Below are positions 53,707-63,841 of a DNA stretch of 64,000 nt, one piece after another. The position numbers were made by a program, and so were the translations under genes. The notes below the pieces were generated by a model. It was not told the DNA's origin. It saw only the letters and a program-made list of their open reading frames with translations, and ran no database searches. The stretch lies in the NCBI RefSeq assembly GCF_000143415.4, contig NW_003314262.1, positions 5,287,876 through 5,351,875 on the forward strand, written 5' to 3'. The DNA comes from Selaginella moellendorffii (lineage: Eukaryota > Streptophyta > Lycopodiopsida > Selaginellales > Selaginellaceae). Within the stretch, counting starts at the first letter, position 1. The number at the start of each line of letters is the position of its first letter.

Positions 53707-55577
53707 ATGGCGAGCATTGCCGAGTTTGAGCAAGCTTGTGAGAATGGAGCTTCGATCCAGGAGGAGTTGCTGGGCGGCATTCTCCGCAAGACCCATTATC
53801 TCCAGAAGTTTGGGAGCCCCCAAAGTCTGGCTGCTTATAAGTCCCAGGTTCCAATCGTATCCTACGAGGATGTTGCCGGAGTGATTGAAAAGATTGCTTG
53901 CGGGGAAGAGGGCCCAATTCTTTGTCACGACCAAGTTCTTTGCTTCTTCGCGAGGTAAGAATTTCTCCCATTCTTTATTTGTGTGAGAATCTTCTACTTC
54001 CAACATCGTCTGGGAAGGGTAAGATTATTCCAGTCACTGCTGAGAATATCTCCGCCTTAATGAGGGCAGCGGAAATTTCCAATGCTTACATAGCAAGGTA
54101 GTTTGCTAACCTATCGATTGTTCGATGTGGGTTCAATGTGGAGATCTTTCAGATTTCCCGGAGCTTGGAAGTGGAAGAGTGCTCGGTTTATACTACTGCG
54201 GTCATCAATCTCATACCAAGGCGGGTATCTGGGTGGGAGCTCTCACCACTTACTTGATCAAGACCTACAGAGGACCGTTTAACAAGTTCACCACTCCGTA
54301 CGAAATGATCATCTCGGGATCAAACTGGCGAGAGCTGACGTACTGCCACTTGCTGTGTGCTTTGATCCAGCGAGACGCGGTGGAACAGATCGATGCGAGT
54401 TTTGCCTACATCATCTCCGAAGCTCTGAAGATCCTCCAGAGTGATTGGCAGGATATTTGCAAAGACATAAGAACTGGCAGCTTGAGCAGCGGTAAAGTCA
54501 CACACCCAAAGCTCCAGGAAGCTTTCGCGACTTTTTTGGTTAACAAAGAGAATATTGCCGGAACCGCCGACGCCATCGCCAAGATTTGCAGCAGAGAATC
54601 GTGGTCTGGAATTCTTTCCTTGCTCTTCCCGGGAGCAAAGCTGGTGTCCGCAGTGGTGACGGGGGCGATGGCACACTTTGTTCCTGAGTTAAGAGATTAC
54701 GCAGGTGGCAAGCTTCCAATCTCCGGAAAAGATTACTACTCGTCTGAGGGAGTTCTTGGGATCAACACAAACCCGGCTTCTCCTCTTGAGGACGTCGTCT
54801 TCACAATTTTACCACACATAATGTACTACGAGTTTCTTCCGCTCGGTGCTAATAATCCAGCTGGTGAAATCCTGGCTCCACACGAGGTTGTCGTTGGGCA
54901 AGAGTACGAGATCGTCATCACGAACTTCGCAGGTTTGCCATCTTCTATCTTTTCTTGCAAATTTCTCATCCGAGGTGTTCTCTTTTCTTTAAGGATTATA
55001 TCGATACCGAGTCGGGGACGTGGTGAAAGTATCGAGTTTTTTCCATGGAGTTCCTCAGCTGGCTTTCAGCCACCGCAAGAACGCGGTTCTGAGCGTCCAA
55101 AACGAGATGGTCGACGAGCAAGAGCTCCAAAATGTGGTGATGGAAGTATCAAAAGATGCAGGGATCCAGGTCGCGAACTTCATAGCCTACGGCAATTCCA
55201 CCGCCGTTCGTGCGCATTACGTGATCTTCTGGGAGCTCAAACGCAGAGAAGGGATCAACAGAGAGCTCTTGGAGAGATGCTGCTCGAGTATAGACAGGTC
55301 TTTCAATCCGGGATACACTGGAAAGAGGCTGGATGGAGTGATCGACTCGCTGGAGCTGGTGATTGTCAAGGAAGGGACGTTTGAGAGGCTGATGGAGGAA
55401 GCTGTGAGGAATGGAACATCGCCAGCGCAGTATAAAACTCCAAGGTGTGTGACCTCTCCAAGAATGCTGGAAATTCTAGAGTCTAGACGCGCCGAGAGCT
55501 ACAAGAGTGGCGAGATGCCCAGCTCTGTGTTAGAGAGCTGGGAGCCAAGCTTTCCACAAGGCAGGCAAAAAAATTAA
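53707..55577 (+). pseudogene. GH3 near-full-length copy with broken exon 2/3 junctions
   Basis: Exon equivalents: 1, 53707-53954 (MASIAEFEQACENGAS); 2, about 53999-54098; 3, about 54153-54932; 4, 54994-55577 (stop). Compared with the intact gene at 41405, about eight bases are gone at the start of exon 2, removing the AG acceptor and the SSG of ATP motif 1. Two bases are missing at the start of exon 3, so no splice choice I could find keeps frame. From about 54690 onward the copy, introns included, is almost identical to 42440-43320, while the 5' half is clearly more diverged. Motifs YYSSEGVLGIN and YRYRVGDVVKV remain. It is probably a young pseudogene, although a truncated product from the long open frame 54125-54932 is conceivable. 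Confidence 0.85.
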
Positions 55578-55713
55578 GTCATTGGAAGTCAAACAAGGTT
55601 GAATCATTTAAAGACTTGACTTAAAGTTACTGACACGTGTTTATTTTATTTACCTTTTACATCAAAATAAAGAATCTTTTACAAAGTTTGACACCAAGGT
55701 TTAGGGCTAGAGA

Positions 55714-55998
55714 ATGGGCGCTGTGACCACGGCCGTGATCGCGATCGCGGGGATTCTACTCGGATGGGCAGCGATCGAAATGGCTTGCAAGCCGTGCTTG
55801 GAGAGAGGAAGATCTTCGCTGGCGAAATCGCTCAATCCGGACTACGATCCAGACGACGAACTGGATGCCCAGCGCCCGGCGGTGACAAAGAAAGACGAAG
55901 AGGAGGAGGAGGGCGATGGCGATCGTGGCATTGAGGAGCTCGAGGCCGGGGGTAGCGCCAGCATTGACGACGAGAAGAAGCCACTCACAAAGAAATAA
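55714..55998 (+). CDS. Plastid outer-envelope signal-anchor protein, OEP7-like, 94 aa
   Basis: Single exon. The start MGAVTTAVIAIAGILLGWAA is one membrane helix followed at once by a positively charged C-flank (KPCLERGRSSLAKS) and NPDYDPDD. The block LGWxAIExAxKP and the DPDD motif match Arabidopsis OEP7, a signal-anchored outer-envelope protein inserted with the help of AKR2 and lacking a cleaved transit peptide. The tail is longer and more acidic than in OEP7 (a Glu/Asp run near residues 60-70, then DDEKKPLTKK). Molecular role of the family beyond membrane anchoring is unclear. Confidence 0.8.
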   Translation: MGAVTTAVIAIAGILLGWAAIEMACKPCLERGRSSLAKSLNPDYDPDDELDAQRPAVTKKDEEEEEGDGDRGIEELEAGGSASIDDEKKPLTKK

Positions 55999-56201
55999 AA
56001 GCTCTCGATGCTCGCCCTCTTTGTAAGTAAACGAAGTTCTCCTGCGAAGAACACATCCAATCTATTGTATTGTCTCTACAATCTGGGCATTCTTCCCTCT
56101 CCTTGGGCGTCCAGACTCTTAGATCTTCCAACAAGAGAGATCACACACCTCGGATCTCTCCATTTCTTCTCAAACCAGCCATAAACCCTAAACCTAGAGT
56201 G

Positions 56202-57568
56202 ATGCTTTCTTCCTCCGCGAATGCGGTGCTTCCCAGCGCTCGGCCGGGCCGCTCACACCAGCTGCCAAGATTTCGCGCTTCCAGGGCAGCGATTTGCTGT
56301 AGGAATCACGGCAGCGGCAGCGCGAAGCTGGAGAGATCGACCGATCGATTGAGCAGGGATGCAGGGATTTTGCTCGGCACTGCGGCGTTTTGCCTGGTCT
56401 CGGGATTCAGCGTCAGCGATTTCGCTCGAGCCGAGGCCGTCCCGCCTGTCGACGATGTGGCTGCGTTGCCGGCGTCCGCGATTCCAGATCTCGCCAAGAA
56501 GAAGAGGGCGGTAGCCGAGAAGCCAGGGAAGAGCTCAAAGGTTCCGTCCAGGGTTCTTCGCGCAAAGGCCAATGAGAGGACGCTCAAGGCGGTGCTAAAG
56601 ACGATCGAGGAGGAGCCGGGCAACTTGGTGGCTTACAAGGCTTTGCTCTCGCTCAGGATGGAGAATGGAGAGGTGAGGGAGGCGATTGAGGTTCTGGGAA
56701 GGATGATCGAGTTGGAGCCAGAGCATCTCGAGTATAGATTCATGAGAGCCAGAGCTTACGGGCTTGTTGGGGATGTGAGACATTCCAGGGAGGAGTTCCG
56801 GGAGCTTGTGGAGATCCAACCTTTCTCTGCGAAGGCTTTGCAAGTCAGTGAGTGATCGATAGTTTTCTTTCGAGTTCTTAGAAGCACCATTGTGTTTTTT
56901 GCTCCAGGGACTGGCTTTAGCTATGGAGAAAGATGGAGAAGACGACTCCCAGGTTCTAGAGATGATCCATGCCGCCATAAAAAATGCGATTGATCAGCAG
57001 CAAAGCTTTGCAGCTCGCAACTTCAAGATGCTTCTCGGCCAGATTCTTACGTCTCAGGTACTAGAACAAGCTTTCTTCGTCCCTGTCTAGCTTCGTGAGA
57101 TTTTTCTTTCCTTGTTTTAAGCTCCAGTGGTGGATGTCTTCCAGGAGAAGCTGACACAGGCTCTCGAGCAGTACGAGGAACTGACCAAGGAAGATCCATC
57201 CGACTTTCGTCCATATCTCTGCCAGGTGAGTGACGAAGAACTTCACGAGAACTTCCAAGTTCTTCGATTAGCTCTCAAAGTTTCTGTGACTTATCCAACG
57301 ATTTCTCCAGGGACTGCTCTATGATTCTCTCGGCGAGAAAGAGAAGGCCAAGGAATGCTACAAACGATTCAAGGAGCTCTGCCCTGAGAGCTTTCCACAG
57401 CGCAAGTACCTCGACGATCTCCTGGTGAGAGGGAGCTATGGCGCTCGCGTGAGAGAAGAAGAGAAGGAAGGAAAGCTCGCCTCGATGCAACAGCCAAAAC
57501 TAACGATGCAAGACATGGCACAAGCAAGCAAGGGGAAAGAAAATAAGAGCGAATATGCTTCGAAGTGA
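56202..57568 (+). CDS. Chloroplast TPR protein, SLOW GREEN 1-like, 376 aa
   Basis: Four exons: 56202-56843, 56908-57057, 57145-57225 and 57311-57568 (1131 nt). The start is put at 56202 because AACCCTAAACC, a telobox-like leader motif, lies directly before it; an in-frame ATG at 56070 would add 44 residues. The N-terminus (MLSSSANAVLPSARPGRSHQ) is a plastid transit peptide. A hydrophobic segment (GILLGTAAFCLVSGFSVSDF) follows, then TPR units: NLVAYKALLSLRMENGEVRE, LEPEHLEYRFMRARAYGLVG, ALEQYEELTKEDPSDFRPYL and YDSLGEKEKAKECYKRF. The tail is charged. It resembles SLOW GREEN 1 and related chloroplast membrane TPR proteins needed for chloroplast development. Confidence 0.82.
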
Positions 57569-57639
57569 GAAAGAATCTAGGTCGAAAACTAGAGACGGCG
57601 ACGCTGCGAGCGGGATTCCTTGGTCTGTGGGGCGGATTG

Positions 57640-58493
57640 ATGGCGCCGGACGTCATGGATGATCTCCAGGAGCTCAAGGCGCTGCTGGATCAAGCCAAGC
57701 GGCCGCGAGTGAAATCGCTGCTCTCCGCCGAGATCGAGAGACTGCAAAAGGTTCTTGCTCTCTTTCTTGATCGCTGTAGCGGATTCTAGACTCCTGGAGG
57801 CTAATCCTGCAGGGATTGATCGAAAACGAGGCGAAGCCGGCGGCGCCGCTGGAGAAAATTCCAGTTGCTGCTCCAGAGCCGCGCTACACCACTGTGGATT
57901 CGTTTAGCTGGGATCAAGATGATAAGAGCGTGAAGGTAGTTCCCATTTTTTTTCTTTTCTCTTTTGTCTCGTTTAGCGACTCGCTTGCTTTCTTGTCGTT
58001 TGAAGATCTACATTGGAATCGAGGGTGCCTCCGCTGACAAAGTATCTTCGAAGTTCCAGGACGAGTCTTTCGAGATCAAGATCGAGGATTTGGGAGGGAA
58101 GAACTACCGCTGTGGTGTTCCAAGGCTCCACAAGCCTATAGATCCAGCGGCAAGTAATGTGATTGTCAAGCCCAAGCGCCTTGTGGTGGTTTTGAAGAAG
58201 ATGGCCACGGCAAGATGGACCGATCTACACTACAAGGAAGACAAGGTCTGTTCTTCGCGCTTTTTTCTCTTGTCTGAGACGATCGATTGTGGATGCACAG
58301 TTTAAGCCGGATGAAGGGAAGAATCCGATGGCTGGCATCATGGACCTGATGAAGGTAACTTCCATGGCTGCATGGTTTTGGATCGATCTTGACCTTGTTG
58401 TTGCAGAATATGTACGACGAGGGCGACGATAACATGAAGAAAACGATTGCTCAGGCGTGGACCGACGCAAGAGCCAAGCAGGGAGGACTGTGA
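57640..58493 (+). CDS. CACYBP: Calcyclin-binding protein / SIP-like, CS and SGS domains, 204 aa
   Basis: Five exons: 57640-57750, 57813-57935, 58006-58245, 58301-58354 and 58407-58493 (615 nt). The N-terminal helical part (MDDLQELKALLDQAKRPRVK) corresponds to the dimerisation region. The CS domain (YTTVDSFSWDQDDKSVKIYI to RLVVVLKKMATARW) is of the p23/Sgt1 type. The SGS-type tail has NPMAGIMDLMKNMYDEGDD and the end KKTIAQAWTDARAKQGGL. In animals the family links Siah-type E3 ligases with Skp1 and binds S100 proteins; plants have orthologues with SGS domains, role less defined. Its start is only 72 bp after the TPR gene stop. Confidence 0.92.
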
Positions 58494-59964
58494 ATCCTTT
58501 TGTTTTAGTTTGTTCTGCTTAGATTGGATGATTTCCTCGCTGCGAAATTAATCTATCATGTTGTTACTGACGTGGATTGTACTTTGCTCAGCGTTCATCC
58601 CTCTGCTAACGTTTCTTTACTATTGATCCGGTGCTTATGATTGAACACTTTATACAGGAGCTCTTGGTTTTAGTTTTTGGTTTGTCTAAGATTTTGCTTT
58701 ACAATAGAGGTGTACAAAGTTTGTGCAGCCTTGTGAAGATCATTGATAGGGCTCATTTGGTCAGAGCGTGTGACTGAAAATCAGAAGGTAGTTCAATCCC
58801 ACTCTCTGGCATTATATCTTATCTTTTAGTTTCTGGACTTTGAACGTGGTATGCTATTATGGCGTGAAATTTGTGACACCCGACTGTAGGTGATGACATA
58901 TTCTGTAAAATTCTTACAGCCCTTAAAATATTCTTTGCCTTATATCACTATGCACCAGTCCATGAAGTGCTATTGTAGTTTTAGACTCAGTCTAATTTGA
59001 TGAACTTTTTATAGTGTTAGTTGTGGTTTCGAGGATCTTTAAGATTATATCACAAAATTTATTTCTTTTGTTAACATTTGAGTTGAGTGATCCAAATTCA
59101 AAAATTTACATTTAGTATAAAAAAAGAATGCACTTTTCTTTCCAAACAATTAAGAGTTTTAGGGTGTCAAGAGAGCAAAGCTCTTAGAAGAATTATGGTT
59201 GTCAGCTTTTGTTTACAAAGGTATGAATTTGCAAAGAAACATGGTGGATTGTAATTAATTATTTAGAAGGGTGTGAACTTAGTGGATTGCAAGTAATTAA
59301 AAAGAACGACTCAAAAGATGATATATAATAGTTTAAATATAGAGAGAAATGACACATAAATAATAGTGCACTATTTTTTTCAATCGGTTAAAGGTCTTGA
59401 AATACTTAGGGTTAAATATCCTTTGGTTTGAATAATATAGTGCTAGAATAAGTATCTAATAGCAATTGTAAACAAATTAACAAAAGCTTTGACTTTCATT
59501 TAGCAAGTTAAGTAGTCAATAGTCAAGAAGTCAAATACTCATTACCAGCAGTTAATCATAGAAAATGCCTTATTAGATCAAATGCCATTAACTCAAACGG
59601 ATGGAAAATTACAATTAACTCTAACTGTCCTTCTATAGCATAAGGGGGAATATTACAAACTTAGCACCAACGTACATAAAAACATTATGTTGTGTCTTTG
59701 GCTAATAGAAAGATATGTAAATTCCTAGTCACACAATGATGTCCTATATATCGTTTCTTAAAAATATAAATGCCAAAATGGTAAATCATTAGCAAGTGAT
59801 GCAAAATTCTGAAATCTATTGCAAAGCTTTCGGATCTATAGCTCAATATTGTGAGCCTCACGAACCTTATCAAGAGAGGTAAATTTTACTCTGCACCTTA
59901 TGAATATTCAACATTAAGTACAACAATTGTTGATGGCATAGAATCTTTGTCTAAAAAATCCACA
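58494..59964. other. AT-rich intergenic region with one tRNA-like remnant
   Basis: The start is the CacyBP-like gene's 3' UTR. The rest has no recognisable frame. The tRNA-like remnant at 58744-58811 is listed separately. Confidence 0.5.
58744..58811 (+). pseudogene. tRNA-Phe-like remnant
   Basis: GGGCTCATTTGGTCAGAGCG resembles a D arm and CTGAAAA is an anticodon loop with GAA (Phe). GTTCAATCCCAC resembles part of a T arm and the end is CTGGCA. The anticodon stem has a mismatch, the T stem is shortened and the acceptor strands do not pair. It may be a decayed nuclear or plastid-derived tRNA. Confidence 0.45.
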
Positions 59965-60189
59965 AGCCTTAAAGTTACATTTAGCATGATTGTGCCACAA
60001 TAAATCCATACCAAGGATTAGGTCAACAACTTGACTCGGCACCACCCGCAACAACTACAGCTCAAGCTCAAAATTGCCCATACATACAATTAAGTCCACA
60101 TCACTTCGTGCATATACATGTGTACGACTGTTGCCATAAAGAATAAAAACTAGCTCTACCAAATTGTAGTGCACGTGGTTTTGACCCTT

Positions 60190-60216
60190 TATCCTATGGT
60201 GATTTACCATAGGATA
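60190..60216. repeat. Perfect 11-bp hairpin at the left end of the insertion
   Basis: TATCCTATGGT (60190-60200) pairs exactly with ACCATAGGATA (60206-60216) across the loop GATTT. Confidence 0.92.
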
Positions 60217-60740
60217 ACACCACGAAGCGGAACCTAAACCCTCTTTGTGCTACGTGACAGATGCCACATATCACATGCCACATGTCCAAAGGAACGTGGT
60301 GCGAAACTCAAGGTTCAGGGCCTTGGGCTACTGAACGAAGGAACGGTGCCAAACTCCCAAGCGTGGAGCCAAGGAGTGATGGAACCGAACCACGGAGCAA
60401 CTCTCGAGCATATAGCCTAAGGAGCAAAGGGACAAGAGCCCAGAGCGACTTGGAATAGTCCTGGAGCAATCAACTTCCCAATGCCAGGACCAGTATGCAA
60501 AACGGAGCCAAACGGAGTGTGGCACTATTTCAGCATACCAGTAGCCTAACATGAGGATATGGGTACTCCACCAGCTAGTATGGAATGGAACTTGGGCTTA
60601 GACCCAAGCCGGACACAGAACAAGGATAGGCACGCAAGCAGGAGTTAGACTATGCCTCAGGTTGGTCAGCCATGCCCGACCTACCCACTATCCCTACTGT
60701 ACATTTGGAACCCCCCATAACCCCGCCGCCCCACACACCC

Positions 60741-60757
60741 CCCCCCCCCCCCCCTTG
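60741..60757. repeat. Poly-C run
   Basis: About 17 C in a row inside the insertion, a likely spot for length errors. Confidence 0.9.
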
Positions 60758-62775
60758 AGGAGGAACACAGGCTTTGGGCTTTCACCCCAAGCCTCCCTTA
60801 GTATTAGGAGTTAGTCTTTGGGACAAGCTCGAAACTTACTAAATATGGAATGTTCCTAGATTGTGAATTTGGACACGAGATGAACACCATTGTGTTCAGG
60901 CCGATCTCTACATTCCGTAGATATGCCAAATGAGCAAACCTGGACACTTTCCATAAATAGCATTTAGGACTGAAATGAGACTAACACAAAGGGCATGATA
61001 GCGAGGGTGTTTGGCAGACACGGTAAGCTATCATGTAGCGATATTGAGGGACTAATTTTAATACGCGAGGGTTCTTGTCACTAGCAAGTGCAAGACAAAA
61101 CGAGACGGGAACTCTTTACCGGGCTAAGTATGCTTAGTTAATAACACGTAGGAATTCCGTCCTTATGCTCGTCCGGTCTAAGTACACTCGAAATGCCCAG
61201 TTAACTCCACTAGCACAAGAGGGACTGATAAAGGGTCTAGCAATACCGACCTCCTACCGTCGTGGTAGTAAAGTAAGAGTGTCCGTAAGGACTAATCGAC
61301 AGGTAACTTTCGATACCCAAAGTCACATTCGCGACACAAACTATACAAATATAAATAATAACATGTAACAACAGATTGAGTAATAGAGGATAAACTCAAG
61401 TTTATATCCACTAACATAGAATAATAGGAGATATTTTATTATTAAAATGATATTGGAAAATAAACACTAGATAAATTAGTGTTAAGTGAACCTTTTGATG
61501 ATACTCTCAAAAGAAAGATGGAAGGGTCACTGATTTATTCATGCAAAGACCCTCTACTACTTGTGTGACTCCTCATTTCTCAGAAACATCTTAGTGTCTA
61601 AACCTTCCACTACAGTAACATCAATAAGATGTTGTTGATGCCAAAGTTTTCACCTAGGAAATGGAAGTCGTTAATCTAGAAAATGATGATAATACCAATA
61701 AGTGTAACCAACTTTATCACATACCCAACAACAAACATCACAACTATGATCACATTTTCACCTTTGTCTTTGAATTCCGGCAACAATAACATTAATTTCT
61801 ATTGGAATAGGACTATCTCCTATAAAAAGTGGAGTTAAAGGATATGTAGTGAGAAGTGGAAAAAGTGATGTTTCATAATATTGTGCTAAGCAAAGAGTAA
61901 CATCAAGAGTAGCAGTAATATAAATATTACAATATATTAACAAAGTGTTGGCCACAACATTCCCAACTTGATCCGTTCCGACATTTTTAGCTCCATATAA
62001 AGTAAGAGGTTTTGGAAATGAATGCAAAATTGCATTACTGAATTAGATGGTCCTTGATGAAGACAATACAATTGTTAAAAGGTATTCTCATAATTATTAA
62101 CATGTCCAAATGCATGCTTGAAGATGTTCAAAAGAATGCTTTAATCCTCAAAAGTGGTTATGTTCAAACCATTATACAACTGTAATGTTATCCCTTAAAA
62201 ACTGTGGGAAATTCATGAAAATGCCAAATATCATCCCAAAAATGATATATAGCAATCATTATAAAGTGATTGAACCAATGGTACACATCATCCCCAAGAC
62301 TTCCATAGAAGAAATCTAGCTAGACACAAGGATTGACACCAAGAGCAAGAGGAGTTGTATTATGTGCTGTGAATGTCATTATCAACTAAGTTTGATTATT
62401 CAACTGTAATCATATACATTGAACAATTGCATGAATTACTACTCCAAAGTCAAAACAAGAGGAGGCTACTGCTTTGCCAAGAAGATGAACAAAAAAGAAA
62501 AAGTAAAAGAGAAGAAATTAACAAAACTATAAGGAAAAGAAGATCTAAATAATACAAAAGCTAAATTTAAATTAAAATCCCAAATCCAAACACTGTTGAA
62601 AGACAATCAAAATTGCCTCCACTAATGAGTGCATGGAATATGGAAATAGAATACAAAAATGTGCATTTCAATTAGCCTAAAGTTTTAATTTATATATAGG
62701 AGCAAATGGTCTGGATTGAAATAAATCTAACAGCTATCAAAATCCCACTACACTAATATTACTTGGCCCTCAAAG

Positions 62776-63269
62776 ATTTATCTAATACAGTTTAATAGAA
62801 AATTTCTTTTACTCTTATTTGTTGTACTTCTAATACTTTTCAAAATAACAAAACTTGGTTGGAGAGGGAAAAACTTAAAACAACTTGAGAATGGACATGA
62901 AGTATTGTCCTGGAATAGATCTCTCCACCTCCTCAAGAGACTTTACATTGTAGTCTACCACACTGCCAAATTTGAGGAGGGACTGGGGCAGCAGTCATTG
63001 GAAGGATACTCACGCAGCTTAATTACGAGCACTGATGTTGTATAGTTTCTGGAACAAAGAAAGAAAGGATTTAGAGTTTTGTCCCTGCAATTGTGTTTTG
63101 AGGCTGGAGTGCTCAAGGACGGGGTGTGCGATGACGGAGGTTGTCGAGGCGAGCAGGATGTGGAGCTTTCCCAATCTCGCCACTTCGAGCGAGGGGTTGG
63201 GTTCCCCAAATACGTTTTCAATTTAACTGTGAAATTGAGTCAGGGTTAGGGCTCTTGAGCTAGGGTTTG
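62776..63269. other. Intergenic; leader of the DNL zinc-finger gene at the right
   Basis: No gene recognised in the AT-rich first part. The last ~150 bp are GC-richer, contain GGGTTAGGGC and AGCTAGGGTTTG before the ATG at 63270, and are probably promoter and 5' UTR. Confidence 0.5.
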
Positions 63270-63758
63270 ATGGCGTGGGCGAGGGCGATTGGCGGCTTAT
63301 GCAGGCGCGCGGGCAGCGGCCGCTTAGATTCTCTTTCCAACCCAGGATTCCAGCGGATTTCTAGCTTGTTTGGCCAAAGGGGCTACTGCGCGCCGGTGGC
63401 AGCGCCACTGTCAGATAATTCGGCGGCACCGGCGCTGGCCTACGAGCTCAAGTCCTCGCTCAAGTCTTCGCCGCGGCACGATTTGGCGATGATCTACACT
63501 TGCACGAAGTGTAACACGCGATCGGCCAAGACGTTTAGCAGGGAAACGTACGACAGTGGGGTGGTGATTGTCCGGTGTGGGGGATGTAGCAATCTCCACC
63601 TCATCGCGGACAGACTTGGGATGTTTGGGGACAAGGGGAGCATTGAGGATTTTCTAGCGGAGAGAGGTGAGAAGGTGAAGAGGGAGTCTGAGGATACGTA
63701 TGAGTTTGCGCTCGAGGATTTAGTTGGAGCAAAATCCAGTGAAAATTCTCGGGACTAG
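63270..63758 (+). CDS. Mitochondrial DNL-type zinc-finger protein (Hep1/Tim15/Zim17-like), 162 aa
   Basis: Single exon starting MAWARAIGGLCRRAGSGRLD, an Arg-rich amphipathic presequence without acidic residues. The DNL domain has YTCTKCNTRSAKTFSR and VIVRCGGCSNLHLIADRLG, giving the four zinc-binding cysteines in two CxxC pairs. The usual DNL tripeptide position reads NLHLIADRLGMF, so the Asp-Asn-Leu signature is modified to Ala-Asp-Arg-Leu. The family keeps mitochondrial (or plastid) Hsp70 soluble and helps protein import. An acidic tail (FLAERGEKVKRESEDTYEF) follows. Plastid and dual targeting cannot be excluded. Confidence 0.9.
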   Translation: MAWARAIGGLCRRAGSGRLDSLSNPGFQRISSLFGQRGYCAPVAAPLSDNSAAPALAYELKSSLKSSPRHDLAMIYTCTKCNTRSAKTFSRETYDSGVVIVRCGGCSNLHLIADRLGMFGDKGSIEDFLAERGEKVKRESEDTYEFALEDLVGAKSSENSRD

Positions 63759-63841
63759 TTTCTAGTCGATTCTTGCTTAGAATCAAGTCTACAGTTCAGT
63801 TGCCCACTCTCGCATCCCGGTAGCATAGCGTTTGACGACAC

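Larger units (their letters stand above)
60176..61327. mobile_element. Solo-LTR-like insertion inside the retroelement copy, 1152 bp
   Basis: Absent from the homologous position in the left copy (near 1225). It begins TGG and ends ACA. The bases before it (GCACG, 60171-60175) and after it (TCGCG, 61329-61333) match at three of five positions, as a decayed 5-bp target duplication would. No coding frames. It carries a perfect 11-bp stem-loop at its left end and a poly-C run near 60741-60757. Solo LTR is an inference; a non-autonomous element is the alternative. Confidence 0.55.
59965..62775 (-). mobile_element. Second copy of the left-edge retroelement, gag-protease part, interrupted
   Basis: 59965-60170 matches 1022-1220 and 61334-62775 matches about 1223-2745, same strand. 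Examples: AATCCATACCAAGGAT at both sites, TTGCCATAAAGAAT at both sites, and CACTACACTAATATTA near both 5' boundaries. A gag fragment reads LAQYYETSLFPLL (61758-62027), compared with LAQHYEMSHLPLL in the left copy. The copy has many stops and ends before RT. A 1.15-kb block without match in the left copy splits it at 60176-61327. Confidence 0.85.

Noticed and set aside
58744-58811. Functional tRNA-Phe
   Set aside because: Acceptor strands do not pair and the T stem is short, so it is listed only as a remnant.
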